Assembly (NCBI GenBank): GCA_021405325.1
Contig: QWII01000024.1
Coordinates: forward strand, 1-64,000
Length of the DNA stretch: 64,000 bases
Reading direction: 5' to 3'
From: Caldilinea sp. CFX5
GTDB lineage: Bacteria > Chloroflexota > Anaerolineae > Caldilineales > Caldilineaceae
Below, piece after piece: positions 9,079 through 17,360 of this stretch (the first letter of the stretch is position 1; the number at the start of each line of letters is the position of its first letter). Both the position numbers and the translations under genes were made by a program. The notes beneath the pieces are model-generated. The model saw only the letters and a program-made list of their open reading frames with translations, was not told the origin of the DNA and searched no databases.

Positions 9079-11493
9079 TCACTGTGGGTTGATCCCAAGC
9101 AAGGTATACAACACATCTACTGCCGCCAAGCAAGCGGGGTACAGACCTGTGGGCGGCGGATCGACCAGCCAATTGCTCATAATAACGATACCAACATTGT
9201 CGTTTGGTGCTAGTTCGATCTGGGCGTTATAACCATTGCCCCCACCCGCATGACCAACCACCCGATGACCAGCGGCTTCGCCGGTGAACCAGCCTAACCC
9301 ATATTGCTCATAGGCCGGGCCGAAGTGCGCTCCCAAGGTGTCATACCAACCGGTTGTGATCGCACCGTGCCAGAGGGCGTCAAAGCTCTCCGGTTGTAGT
9401 ATGCGCACACCATCGAGTTCGCCGCGGTTCAAGCTCATCATGATGAACCTGAGCATGTCATCACAGTTAGCGTACAGCAGCGCCGCTGGCGCTTCGCTGC
9501 GTAGGAAGAAGAACGGCTCATTGACCACCGGCGCGCCGTCCGCCCCTGTAACATGTTCACGGGCCAGTTGTTCTGAGAGTACGTCCGCCCTGTTCCAAAC
9601 CGCGCTGGTCATTTTGAGCGGTTCAAAGATGAACTTTTTCATGTACGCATCATAGGGAAGACCGGAAGCTTTGCCGATAATATCCGCCAAGAGCGTATAG
9701 TCGAGATCGGCGTAGTTGTAGCTTGATCCCGGTGCAGCAATCAGCGTATCATTGTTCAGGGTGCGGACATACCATTCCATGGCGGCGCCATAGTCAACAG
9801 GTTCTTCGGCAGCCTTTGCCACCGCTTCATTGCGAAAATCATCAGTCAACCCGGCGGTGTGATTGAGTAACATGCGTACTGTCATCTCCTCATAGCGCGG
9901 ATCGGCCATTGTGAAATAGGGCAGATACGTTGTGACGGGCGCATCCAGGTCCACCTTGCCCTGCTCCACTAACTGCATCACGGCGATGGCTGTCAGGCTC
10001 TTCGCGATCGAGCGTTGGCCGAAGATCGATTGCGGCGTTACGGCGCGCTCCGTTCCTTTCTCAAGTACACCGAAGCCCTTGCGATAGACGACCTGGCCGT
10101 CTTTGGCAACACACATGGCATAGCCCGGGACTTCACTGGCTTGCATCCACTCTTTGACAATCCCCTCGATTGTAGCAACAGTAGGCTCATCCAGTGTCCC
10201 AACGCTGAGTTCGGCTTTTGCTTCTGCTTGCGCACCATAGCCACTCGATTGATATTGGATGCCAGAGAAGCTAACATTCTCTGGTGCAAGTGCCTGAGCC
10301 GCTTCGCCGTCACCCTTCAATTCGGCCAGCAGGAAGGCCGTGGCAAAATGGTTGACCAGGTCATGAGCGCGCGCCATATCCCAGACGGGATCGGAGCAGA
10401 ACATGGAAAAACCTAACGCTACGAGACTCGGCGAGTCTACGCAATTGGCGCCGAACACCATATGCTCAGCATGATCGAAAACGACTTTCGCTTTGTGTTC
10501 AGCACGGATGCTTTCATAGGGTGCAGCCCGCTCAAAGGCCGGATCAACCGCCGTTTCACCCGAACCAACCATGAACATGACGGGAACTTGGATCGACTGC
10601 ATCCCTTCACTGCTGAAAGGAATCGTTGGGCCGGCCAGAGGGATGACGGCACGGATGCGTTTATCTAATCGCGACGGCCATAGATCCTTCGGCGCTTCGG
10701 GCAGACCGGCGAAGGCAGCCAGATCCGCCTCATGGTTGAGGATGTCAGTGCAAGCCCATTCGTTCAGTTTAGCGCCATCAGGGTTTGCGGCACACCAGGC
10801 GCGCGCCGCGCTGAGATCCCAGCGGGCGCCCGCAACTTCCAGACCAGTTTCGCCACCCAGCGACCAGCCAGCGATGCCAACGGCGGTCGTGTTGATCATG
10901 CCCGCCAGTTTTTCACCAGAGGCAGAGAGACTTTCGGCAAAATCGATCTCACGCGTCACCTCCTGCGCACGGCGAATCATGGCCTGCCACACCAACGGGC
11001 CAAAGGTGGTGCTCCAGTTGTCCTCATGGTCGGCGGAGATGACCACAAAGCCACGCGAGGCCAAATGTTCGGTCAAATACGCCAGTTCTTGCGCAAAAGA
11101 CCAGTGCGCATGGGTGTAGACCACCAACGGATAGGGACCGCCACTACTATCAGGCGGCGCATTGAGCAGCGCATGACCGATGACCGAGAATGGTGCAGTC
11201 TCGCCGCGTTGGAACTGCTGTTCGTAGACGATTTTGGTCGTTGCCCTGTTGGGATTCTGGGCCGGATACCAGACGCTCACGAGCAGTTCGCGGTCGTGTT
11301 CCGCCTTGGCAGGAATAGTGAAATAGCGAACGCCCACCGCATACGGCCCGTCAACCGCATAGGGCGGCGCATCAAAACGCAAGCCGTGTGGCGGCGGTGC
11401 TTCCGACGCAGTGGGGCGTGTGATCGGTTGGCAGGCACTGAGGATCAGCGCCACCAGCAACAACATAGTTAACAAGCGATTTACGCGTACCAT
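9079..11493 (-). CDS. Lipoprotein fusion: PAF-AH-like hydrolase plus serine beta-lactamase-like domain
   Basis: An 804-aa exported protein with two enzymes in one chain. Residues 1-21 are a lipoprotein signal (LSAC, Cys21). Residues about 35-415 are a PAF-acetylhydrolase-like domain with nucleophile Ser211 in GWSLGG and a histidine in DHAEHMVFG. Residues about 430-800 are a class C beta-lactamase/DD-peptidase fold: Ser495-x-x-Lys498 in RSIAK, a YAD version of the YxN motif and HAG near the end replacing KTG. The fusion point falls exactly at the point where the sister hydrolase of 7732-8982 ends. Esterase or D-amino-peptidase activity is more likely than drug resistance. Confidence 0.87.
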   Translation of the reverse strand: MVRVNRLLTMLLLVALILSACQPITRPTASEAPPPHGLRFDAPPYAVDGPYAVGVRYFTIPAKAEHDRELLVSVWYPAQNPNRATTKIVYEQQFQRGETAPFSVIGHALLNAPPDSSGGPYPLVVYTHAHWSFAQELAYLTEHLASRGFVVISADHEDNWSTTFGPLVWQAMIRRAQEVTREIDFAESLSASGEKLAGMINTTAVGIAGWSLGGETGLEVAGARWDLSAARAWCAANPDGAKLNEWACTDILNHEADLAAFAGLPEAPKDLWPSRLDKRIRAVIPLAGPTIPFSSEGMQSIQVPVMFMVGSGETAVDPAFERAAPYESIRAEHKAKVVFDHAEHMVFGANCVDSPSLVALGFSMFCSDPVWDMARAHDLVNHFATAFLLAELKGDGEAAQALAPENVSFSGIQYQSSGYGAQAEAKAELSVGTLDEPTVATIEGIVKEWMQASEVPGYAMCVAKDGQVVYRKGFGVLEKGTERAVTPQSIFGQRSIAKSLTAIAVMQLVEQGKVDLDAPVTTYLPYFTMADPRYEEMTVRMLLNHTAGLTDDFRNEAVAKAAEEPVDYGAAMEWYVRTLNNDTLIAAPGSSYNYADLDYTLLADIIGKASGLPYDAYMKKFIFEPLKMTSAVWNRADVLSEQLAREHVTGADGAPVVNEPFFFLRSEAPAALLYANCDDMLRFIMMSLNRGELDGVRILQPESFDALWHGAITTGWYDTLGAHFGPAYEQYGLGWFTGEAAGHRVVGHAGGGNGYNAQIELAPNDNVGIVIMSNWLVDPPPTGLYPACLAAVDVLYTLLGINPQ

Positions 11494-11693
11494 AGTTGAT
11501 TCTCCTTGCGGTCGTCGTTGACCGAGAACAACATCAATGCTTACAAAGCCAGCTGAACTTTCATCGCCGGGACGAGGGGCTTGGTGTACAATCTTCCGGG
11601 AAGATCGGCCTTTCGATCAGATCGTTTCCGCTAATCTTCCCGGACGTTCGGTGAGATCAGTCAAGTCGAAGATGGCCCAGTCAACCGCCCTGG

Positions 11694-12959
11694 CTATTGA
11701 CCATACGCCGTTGTCTCATACTGGATGCCCGGGAAGGTCACATTCGCCGGCGCTAGCGCCTTGGCCGCTTCGGTGTCACCTTTCAGTTCAGCCAGCAAGA
11801 ACGCCGTCGAGAGGTGGTGGATCAGATCCAACCCACGATCCTTGTCCCAAACCGGATCGAAGCAAAACCATGGCCCATAGAGAGTTTCTTCCATCCAGGG
11901 AAAGCTCTCGCAGGTGGGTGTGGTAATAGTATGTTCGGCGCCCTCAAACGTCACAAGCGTCTTCCGTGCGCTGGAAGCATAGTCATAGGCCGGTCTAACG
12001 CCCCAGTCATAGGGCGTAGCTGTGTCGGCAGTACCGCCGATTGCCATCATTGGGATCGTGATCTTGGCCAGGCCAGCCTTGTCGAACAAATACGAATCAC
12101 TCGCCATCGGGACAATCGCCGTCACCCGCGGATCGCCAAACGACGGCCATAGACCGTCAGGCATGGAATCCAACCCGGCGCGAGCCGCCATATCCGCCTC
12201 CTTTGGCACTAGAGGTTGACAAAGGAACTGGTTTGGATCGTTTTCGGGAAGCGCCGCACAGCGGGCATTGTAGGCTGCCAGATCATACTGTGCGCCTGCC
12301 AACGTCAGCGACGTATACCCACCATAGGAATGACCGACGACCGCCACCTGTTGCATATCGATCAACCCTGCCATATCGCCATCTTTTGCAGTCAGGCGTT
12401 CGGCATAGTCAAGCGCCTGTTTGATGTCGCGTGGCCGGTCAATCGACGCGCGCCACAGATCACTCCACTCCGGATCCAAGTGTTCTGTGTGTTCGGGGGC
12501 GAGGACGACGAAGCCATAGGAAGCATAATGTTCGACGATGGTGCTGTACCACGCCGCACTGGCGCTGAAGCCATGCGAGAAGATCACCAGCGGATAGGGG
12601 CCAGCCGCCGCATTCACTGCTGCATCGCGGAGTGCCTGCCCATAAACCACCGTAGGCGACTTAACCTCCATTCCTGGCACCTTCAGCGTGATCGCGTAGG
12701 TAATCTCTTCCTTCACGCCCTGCGGGTTGAGCGCCGGATACCAGAGACCCACTTCCAACGGATGCTCTGTGCCTTCGCCAATCACCAGCGACCGATAGCC
12801 GACCCAATACGGGCCATGTTTGGCGTATTCGGGTGCATCCGGTCGCAGCCCCACCGGCGCCGGCGCCAGCAGCTTTTCCACTGGTCGAATCGGCTGGCAG
12901 GCGCTGAGGATCAGCGCGGCCAGCAACAAGATGGTGAACAAACGATTGATGTGTTTCAT
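11694..12959 (-). CDS. Secreted lipoprotein alpha/beta hydrolase (PAF-acetylhydrolase-like), third copy
   Basis: A 421-aa lipoprotein (LSAC, Cys21) of the same family as its two downstream neighbours. It has YPLVIFSHGFSASAAWY, nucleophile elbow GHSYGG, and a histidine in EGAEHTIT. The leader differs from that of 7732-8982 mainly in the first residues, and the C-terminal ALAPANVTFPGIQYET is almost identical, so the duplications look recent or under conversion. The 200 bases between this gene and 11493 contain a GGGAAGATC-type short inverted pair around 11595-11640 but no gene. Confidence 0.85.
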   Translation of the reverse strand: MKHINRLFTILLLAALILSACQPIRPVEKLLAPAPVGLRPDAPEYAKHGPYWVGYRSLVIGEGTEHPLEVGLWYPALNPQGVKEEITYAITLKVPGMEVKSPTVVYGQALRDAAVNAAAGPYPLVIFSHGFSASAAWYSTIVEHYASYGFVVLAPEHTEHLDPEWSDLWRASIDRPRDIKQALDYAERLTAKDGDMAGLIDMQQVAVVGHSYGGYTSLTLAGAQYDLAAYNARCAALPENDPNQFLCQPLVPKEADMAARAGLDSMPDGLWPSFGDPRVTAIVPMASDSYLFDKAGLAKITIPMMAIGGTADTATPYDWGVRPAYDYASSARKTLVTFEGAEHTITTPTCESFPWMEETLYGPWFCFDPVWDKDRGLDLIHHLSTAFLLAELKGDTEAAKALAPANVTFPGIQYETTAYGQ

Positions 12960-12984
12960 AATCGATTCTCCTTTCGTCTGAACC

Positions 12985-13206
12985 CTACGTGCTAAGGTGA
13001 AGTGACTTGCGCTTGTCGAGCCGCCGCCACAGCGTTACCACGTTGACACCGATAAAAGCGGCCAAGTCGCTGGACGGCGGCGCCGGCAACGCGCTGGTAA
13101 CGGCCAGTGGGTTGGGTACGGTGGACGCCGGCCTGATGGCAGACAGCGGTTCACAACTGGTTACCAGCAGAAGCAATAGCGCCAGTAAACGTTTGCTTGT
13201 CCACAT
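12985..13206 (-). CDS. Small lipoprotein (73 aa)
   Basis: ATG at 13206 with AGGA eight bases upstream opens a 73-codon frame. It begins with a short lipoprotein signal (LLALLLLLVTSC) and continues as a Pro/Ser/Ala-rich, otherwise featureless tail ending RKSLHLST. It sits between an LVIVD propeller lipoprotein (gap 50 nt) and the third hydrolase (gap 25 nt), so co-expression is likely. It may be a leftover signal peptide of a deleted lipoprotein, since no folded domain is visible. Confidence 0.5.
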   Translation of the reverse strand: MWTSKRLLALLLLLVTSCEPLSAIRPASTVPNPLAVTSALPAPPSSDLAAFIGVNVVTLWRRLDKRKSLHLST

Positions 13207-13256
13207 AGCCATTTCCTGACCACATTCGCAGGATCTCCCATCTTCACATTGATTGC

Positions 13257-15104
13257 TCACGGCATCAACCGCAACAGCCAAAGACCACCCAACGGCTGCA
13301 TGACATAAATCGCCCCATTTGCGCTCACCACTTGATAAGCGCCGTCACAGCTTTGGTGACTGGCGACTTCGACCAAGTGCAACGGGTCGCGGATGTCCAG
13401 CACCCGCAGCCCGCGATCGCCATCTGCCACCAGCAGATAGGGCCACTGCACAGCCAAGTCGCTTGCCTCGCCCGGCGTGTCATAGTGGCTGACCAGGCGC
13501 GGCGCCGTCGGATCGGTGACATCGACAACAGCCAGCCCTTGTTCGCCAATGGCGAGATAGGCATAGCCGCCAACCACGGCAATTTTCCGGATGAGCTTCG
13601 GCGACGGGTAGACGCCAACCTGAGTGAATTTCCCCTGCTCACCAATCGCCAGCAACCGCATGCCGGCATCTTTATGGACAAGGTAGGCCACCGACCCGTC
13701 AACCGCCATACTGTTGGCATAACCAAGGGCCGGATAGGCCACGACCGGCGTGAGATGGGTCGGATCGGTGCGATCCAGCACCCACAGATTGCCGTCCGGG
13801 TCGCTGACATAGAGATAGGCGCCGGCGGCCGTGATCGCCCAGGCGCCCGGGAACGGGTAGAAGGCGACCACCGGCGACGTCGCCGGATCAGCCAGATCGA
13901 TGACCCCAATGCCGCCATCGACCGTCACATAGAGATAGTCATCGGCAACGACCAGGTCGTTAATCTCACTGCGCAGGAGATGGCCGGCGATGGTATGCAC
14001 CTGCGTCGGGTTGGTCAGCGCAACCTGATGGAGACTGCCGGCAAAACCGCCGGCCACATAGGCAAAGGTGTCACTAACGGCCAGCTTGTAGCTAAGACCC
14101 AGCGGTGTAAAGACGCCAACCGTGGTTAGCGCTTGAGGATTGGTGGCGTCAAAGATGCGCAACCCTTCATCACAGTCGATGGTATAAAGATAGCCACCCG
14201 CGGCAACGACTGCTTTGGTCAAGCCGCCGAGCGGGTAGGCGCCGATGTCGATGGCTTTGGCCTGATCGCCAATTTGCCAAACATGCAACCCGGGCCAACC
14301 GGTGGCGAGATAGACAATATCGCCGACCACCGCAATATCGCCAATCCAATTGAGCGGCGTAGCAGGACGAATGGCGCGGGGGGCGGCGGCTGATGCCAAC
14401 GGTTTCACCCAAAGCGTCTCTTTGTTGCCAAAGTATAGCGCGCCATCAACGATCAGCGGGCCGTAACTCAGCCCTTGAACCACCAGCGTCTCCAGCACGA
14501 TCGGCTGGGTTGGCTCGCTGATCTCCAAGCGCTGAAAGCCATCATTGCTGACGACGTAAAGTTCATTGGCCGCCGTCGCCAGGCCCGTGATCCGCACAGC
14601 CAGGCGGTTGACGCTGACGATCGTGGGCTGGGTCGGGTTGGCCAGCGCAATGGTATAGAGATCGCCGCAGATCGCGACGTAGGCGTAATCCGGCGTTGTT
14701 ACCACCACCGAGCCTGTGTCCGGCAAAGCCAGGACGTTCACCAGCACGGGGTGGGCTGGCTCGCCGATGTCCACCACGGCAAAGCTGTTGCGGCCGACTA
14801 CATAGGCATAGCGCCCGGCCAGGGCAATGTCATTGGCCGGGATCGGCAATGCCGCTACCCACTGGGGCTGGGCCGGGTCGGCAAGATCGAGGACGACCAG
14901 TTCGTAACTTAAGCCTAGCAAGGCATAGTGGTCGCGCAGCGCCACGGTGATGGCTGCGCCGCTGATATGCCCCAGCACTTGGAGGTTCACGTTACTATCG
15001 GTCGCTGCCGGCGCAGCAGTGGACGCCGGCCCCAAGGGCGACGGCAAAAGACAGCTACTCGCCAGCAGCATTAGCGGGAGAAACCAGCCAAACCAGCGTT
15101 TCAT
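13257..15104 (-). CDS. LVIVD-repeat beta-propeller lipoprotein
   Basis: A 615-aa surface lipoprotein. The start is set at ATG 15104 (MKRWFGWFLPLML) with GGAG upstream, giving a signal peptide with lipobox ASSC. The rest is built of about a dozen copies of a 40-residue blade motif: xYAYVxxxxxxLxVVDIxDPxxPxxV, as in LVIVD repeats (PF08309), for example AYVVGRNSFAVVDIGEPAHP and AYLAIGEQGLAVVDVTDPTAP. Such propellers serve as extracellular binding or adhesion scaffolds. No catalytic domain is attached. Confidence 0.87.
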   Translation of the reverse strand: MKRWFGWFLPLMLLASSCLLPSPLGPASTAAPAATDSNVNLQVLGHISGAAITVALRDHYALLGLSYELVVLDLADPAQPQWVAALPIPANDIALAGRYAYVVGRNSFAVVDIGEPAHPVLVNVLALPDTGSVVVTTPDYAYVAICGDLYTIALANPTQPTIVSVNRLAVRITGLATAANELYVVSNDGFQRLEISEPTQPIVLETLVVQGLSYGPLIVDGALYFGNKETLWVKPLASAAAPRAIRPATPLNWIGDIAVVGDIVYLATGWPGLHVWQIGDQAKAIDIGAYPLGGLTKAVVAAGGYLYTIDCDEGLRIFDATNPQALTTVGVFTPLGLSYKLAVSDTFAYVAGGFAGSLHQVALTNPTQVHTIAGHLLRSEINDLVVADDYLYVTVDGGIGVIDLADPATSPVVAFYPFPGAWAITAAGAYLYVSDPDGNLWVLDRTDPTHLTPVVAYPALGYANSMAVDGSVAYLVHKDAGMRLLAIGEQGKFTQVGVYPSPKLIRKIAVVGGYAYLAIGEQGLAVVDVTDPTAPRLVSHYDTPGEASDLAVQWPYLLVADGDRGLRVLDIRDPLHLVEVASHQSCDGAYQVVSANGAIYVMQPLGGLWLLRLMP

Positions 15105-15211
15105 CGTTCGTCTCCGTTCGCCATGAATCAGGTGCGCGGCACTGACCAACATCGATTCCGATCAATAACTTGCCCCTGGTCAGTGCCACGCACCAGGGCA
15201 GTTACGCCAAC

Positions 15212-16762
15212 TCAGCGGGTGGACCAGACCGCCGTCATCCCATCAATACAACTGGCGTCGGGCGGAACCAGCGGGTTGGCCCAAAATTGGTCGGTCAAAT
15301 AGAGACCGCACAACGAGCCGACCACGGCATGACCCACCGGCAGGACAAAGTGATAGCTGTGTGACAACGTCGTCGCCAACGGCTGGCTCAGGTAGGGCGG
15401 CAGCGCACAATCATAGGCGCCGGTCAGGAGCAATGTCGGGATGGCGCTGGCCGGCAACGGTGTCACAAGCGCCGCCGGCGCCGCTCCCGCTTGCCAAAAA
15501 GTGCAGGCATCCAACATAAAGTCGGCATAGGCGACCAACGAGGGATGGACATTCGCCTGCTCCGCACAGGGGGCGCAAGGGGTCAACCCCTGGTCAACCG
15601 CCATTGTCAGACCGGCCGTATAGTTGCAGAGCGTTGAGTAGTAGAGACCATAGGCCGCGTCTTGGGTCAAGCGGCTGGCCGGCGTCGCCTGGGCCGCGGC
15701 GTAGGCCAGCCAGCGCAGGGCCGGCCCCTCATAGTTGCCGGCAAAGGCGGCTTCGATCTGCCGGGGCAAGGTGCTGATCATCCCCTGCTGTAATTGGAAG
15801 AAGAGATGGTTCAAAAAGAGCAGATCATCCACCACCACGGACGCGGACACGTCGGCAACCGTCACCGTCATGGTGACAGGGTTGCTGTGGAGGCGATCCA
15901 AAACGGCATAGAAGTGGGTCGCCACTTCCGGGTAGGCGGCCTGACAGGCGGCATCAGCAGTACAGCCGGCCAGCAGGGCCGCCACGCCGCTCTGGAGGCA
16001 GCCCGGCTTCTCTTGCACCAGATCCACCCCTGGCGGCAGCACCGAATCGAGGACGACACTGCGCACCGTCGCCGGATACAGCCGCATGACCGCCGTCGCC
16101 AACAGCGAGCCATAGGAGAAGCCATAGAGGTTGACCTGGTCATAGCCCAACGCCAGCCGCAGATCATTGACATCCGCTGCGCTCTCGGCCAGGGTATAGG
16201 CCGCCAGGTTGATCCCTTGTGCGGTCAACCGTTCGTAGCAGCGGCGGAGGCCCTTGGTTTCCGCCGCCATGCCTTCGTCGTAGCGCATGGTCGCCACCGT
16301 CGCCGCCGGCAGCGCTGTCTCCGGGCAGTAGAGCGACGGCAGCGCGAAGCCCGTCCCCCGCTGGTCAAAGTAGATCACCATGCGCTTGGTGCGCCAGACT
16401 TCGCCGATTACCTCATAGAGCATACTCTCCAGCAGCGGCTGGCCGGGGCTGCCGGGGCCGCCGTTGAGCAGGAGGATCGGGTCGGGCAGCGGCGTTGGGT
16501 TGGCGCTGTGCAGGATCACCACATGCAGCCGGATCGTTTTGCCCGTCGGCTGGCTGCGATCTTCCGGCACAACCAGGTAGCCGCAGGTCACATTGGCGCC
16601 CGCCGGGATGCGATAGAGACAGGCTGTGCGCAGGAAATAGGGCGCTGCCGGCTCCTTTGCCACCGGCAGTGATTCAGCGGTTGCCGGTTGAATCGGCAGG
16701 CAACTGCTACTCAACCCAAGTAGGCATAAGAGCAGGAAAAGAATACGGATTGAGCGTAACAT
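15212..16762 (-). CDS. Secreted alpha/beta hydrolase, TAP-like (proline iminopeptidase-related)
   Basis: A 516-aa exported lipoprotein (lipobox SSSC) starting at ATG 16762 behind AGGAGGA. The catalytic core shows the oxyanion loop LNGGPGSPGQ, FDQRGTG, the nucleophile elbow GFSYGSLLA, then a C-terminal TAP-like lid with the acid in LLTGAYDCALP and the histidine in LPVGHAVVGS. Relatives are tripeptidyl/prolyl aminopeptidases that trim peptides outside the cell. Four cysteines in the middle region (CLQSG, CTADAAC, CAPC) suggest disulfides. Confidence 0.87.
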   Translation of the reverse strand: MLRSIRILFLLLCLLGLSSSCLPIQPATAESLPVAKEPAAPYFLRTACLYRIPAGANVTCGYLVVPEDRSQPTGKTIRLHVVILHSANPTPLPDPILLLNGGPGSPGQPLLESMLYEVIGEVWRTKRMVIYFDQRGTGFALPSLYCPETALPAATVATMRYDEGMAAETKGLRRCYERLTAQGINLAAYTLAESAADVNDLRLALGYDQVNLYGFSYGSLLATAVMRLYPATVRSVVLDSVLPPGVDLVQEKPGCLQSGVAALLAGCTADAACQAAYPEVATHFYAVLDRLHSNPVTMTVTVADVSASVVVDDLLFLNHLFFQLQQGMISTLPRQIEAAFAGNYEGPALRWLAYAAAQATPASRLTQDAAYGLYYSTLCNYTAGLTMAVDQGLTPCAPCAEQANVHPSLVAYADFMLDACTFWQAGAAPAALVTPLPASAIPTLLLTGAYDCALPPYLSQPLATTLSHSYHFVLPVGHAVVGSLCGLYLTDQFWANPLVPPDASCIDGMTAVWSTR

Positions 16763-17032
16763 GCGCCATCCTCCTTTGGTCAAGCGACCGGAACGAAACC
16801 TGCACAACGACAGCCGGGACAGCGTCGATGAACTTGCGTTCGTCGGAGAGCGATGCGACCATGATACGCATGCAGCCAGGGGTAGGGGTGTGTACGCTGC
16901 CAATTTGGCATCCATGCACGCGCGCCGGTGGGTGATGCGTCAGGTAGATTTCTGCTATCTTTAGTTTACATCAAAACAACGAGACAAAAATCCGCCAATC
17001 GACCAGGAAGGGAACCGGTCAAATGGGCAGTT

Positions 17033-17329
17033 GTGCAAGGTACTCTCCTCCGCAAAGAAGCAACGAATGGCTACGTTGCCACAGCCCTAAGCTGGCCTTA
17101 TTGTCAGATCACAGCGCCGACGCGTGAAGCAGCCTTGGAACAGATTCAGGCCGCCATCACAGACTTGCTCACAGCAGGCGAAGTTGTGGATCTGGAAATA
17201 CCAACACCAATCATTCCGGCCGCCTATGTTCATACCTTTGGGATGTTCCAGGATGACCCAACTTTTGCGACCTTTCTGGCAGAAGTCAACCACGATCGCC
17301 AAGAACGTAATCAAATCCCGGTTGACTGA
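17033..17329 (+). CDS. Orphan HicB-like antitoxin, diverged copy
   Basis: Encodes a protein nearly collinear with the antitoxin at 6910-7212 (LLRKEATNGYVATALSWP, EIPTPIIPA, TFGMFQDDPTFATF). The ATG of the first copy is not conserved; a GTG at 17033 is the closest start and no clear ribosome site precedes it. No toxin follows: the next gene is on the other strand. It may be a solitary remnant of a duplicated toxin-antitoxin pair, or a regulator able to cross-talk with the first pair. Confidence 0.5.
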   Translation: MQGTLLRKEATNGYVATALSWPYCQITAPTREAALEQIQAAITDLLTAGEVVDLEIPTPIIPAAYVHTFGMFQDDPTFATFLAEVNHDRQERNQIPVD

Positions 17330-17360
17330 CACGCTACCGATAACACCCACCCCAACACGT

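Noticed and set aside
16783..16960. Minus-strand fragment resembling the C-terminal GCxR end of an L,D-transpeptidase (PTPGCMRIMVASL)
   Set aside because: Only about 50 residues, no SHGC motif and no upstream domain; similarity may be chance. At most a remnant.
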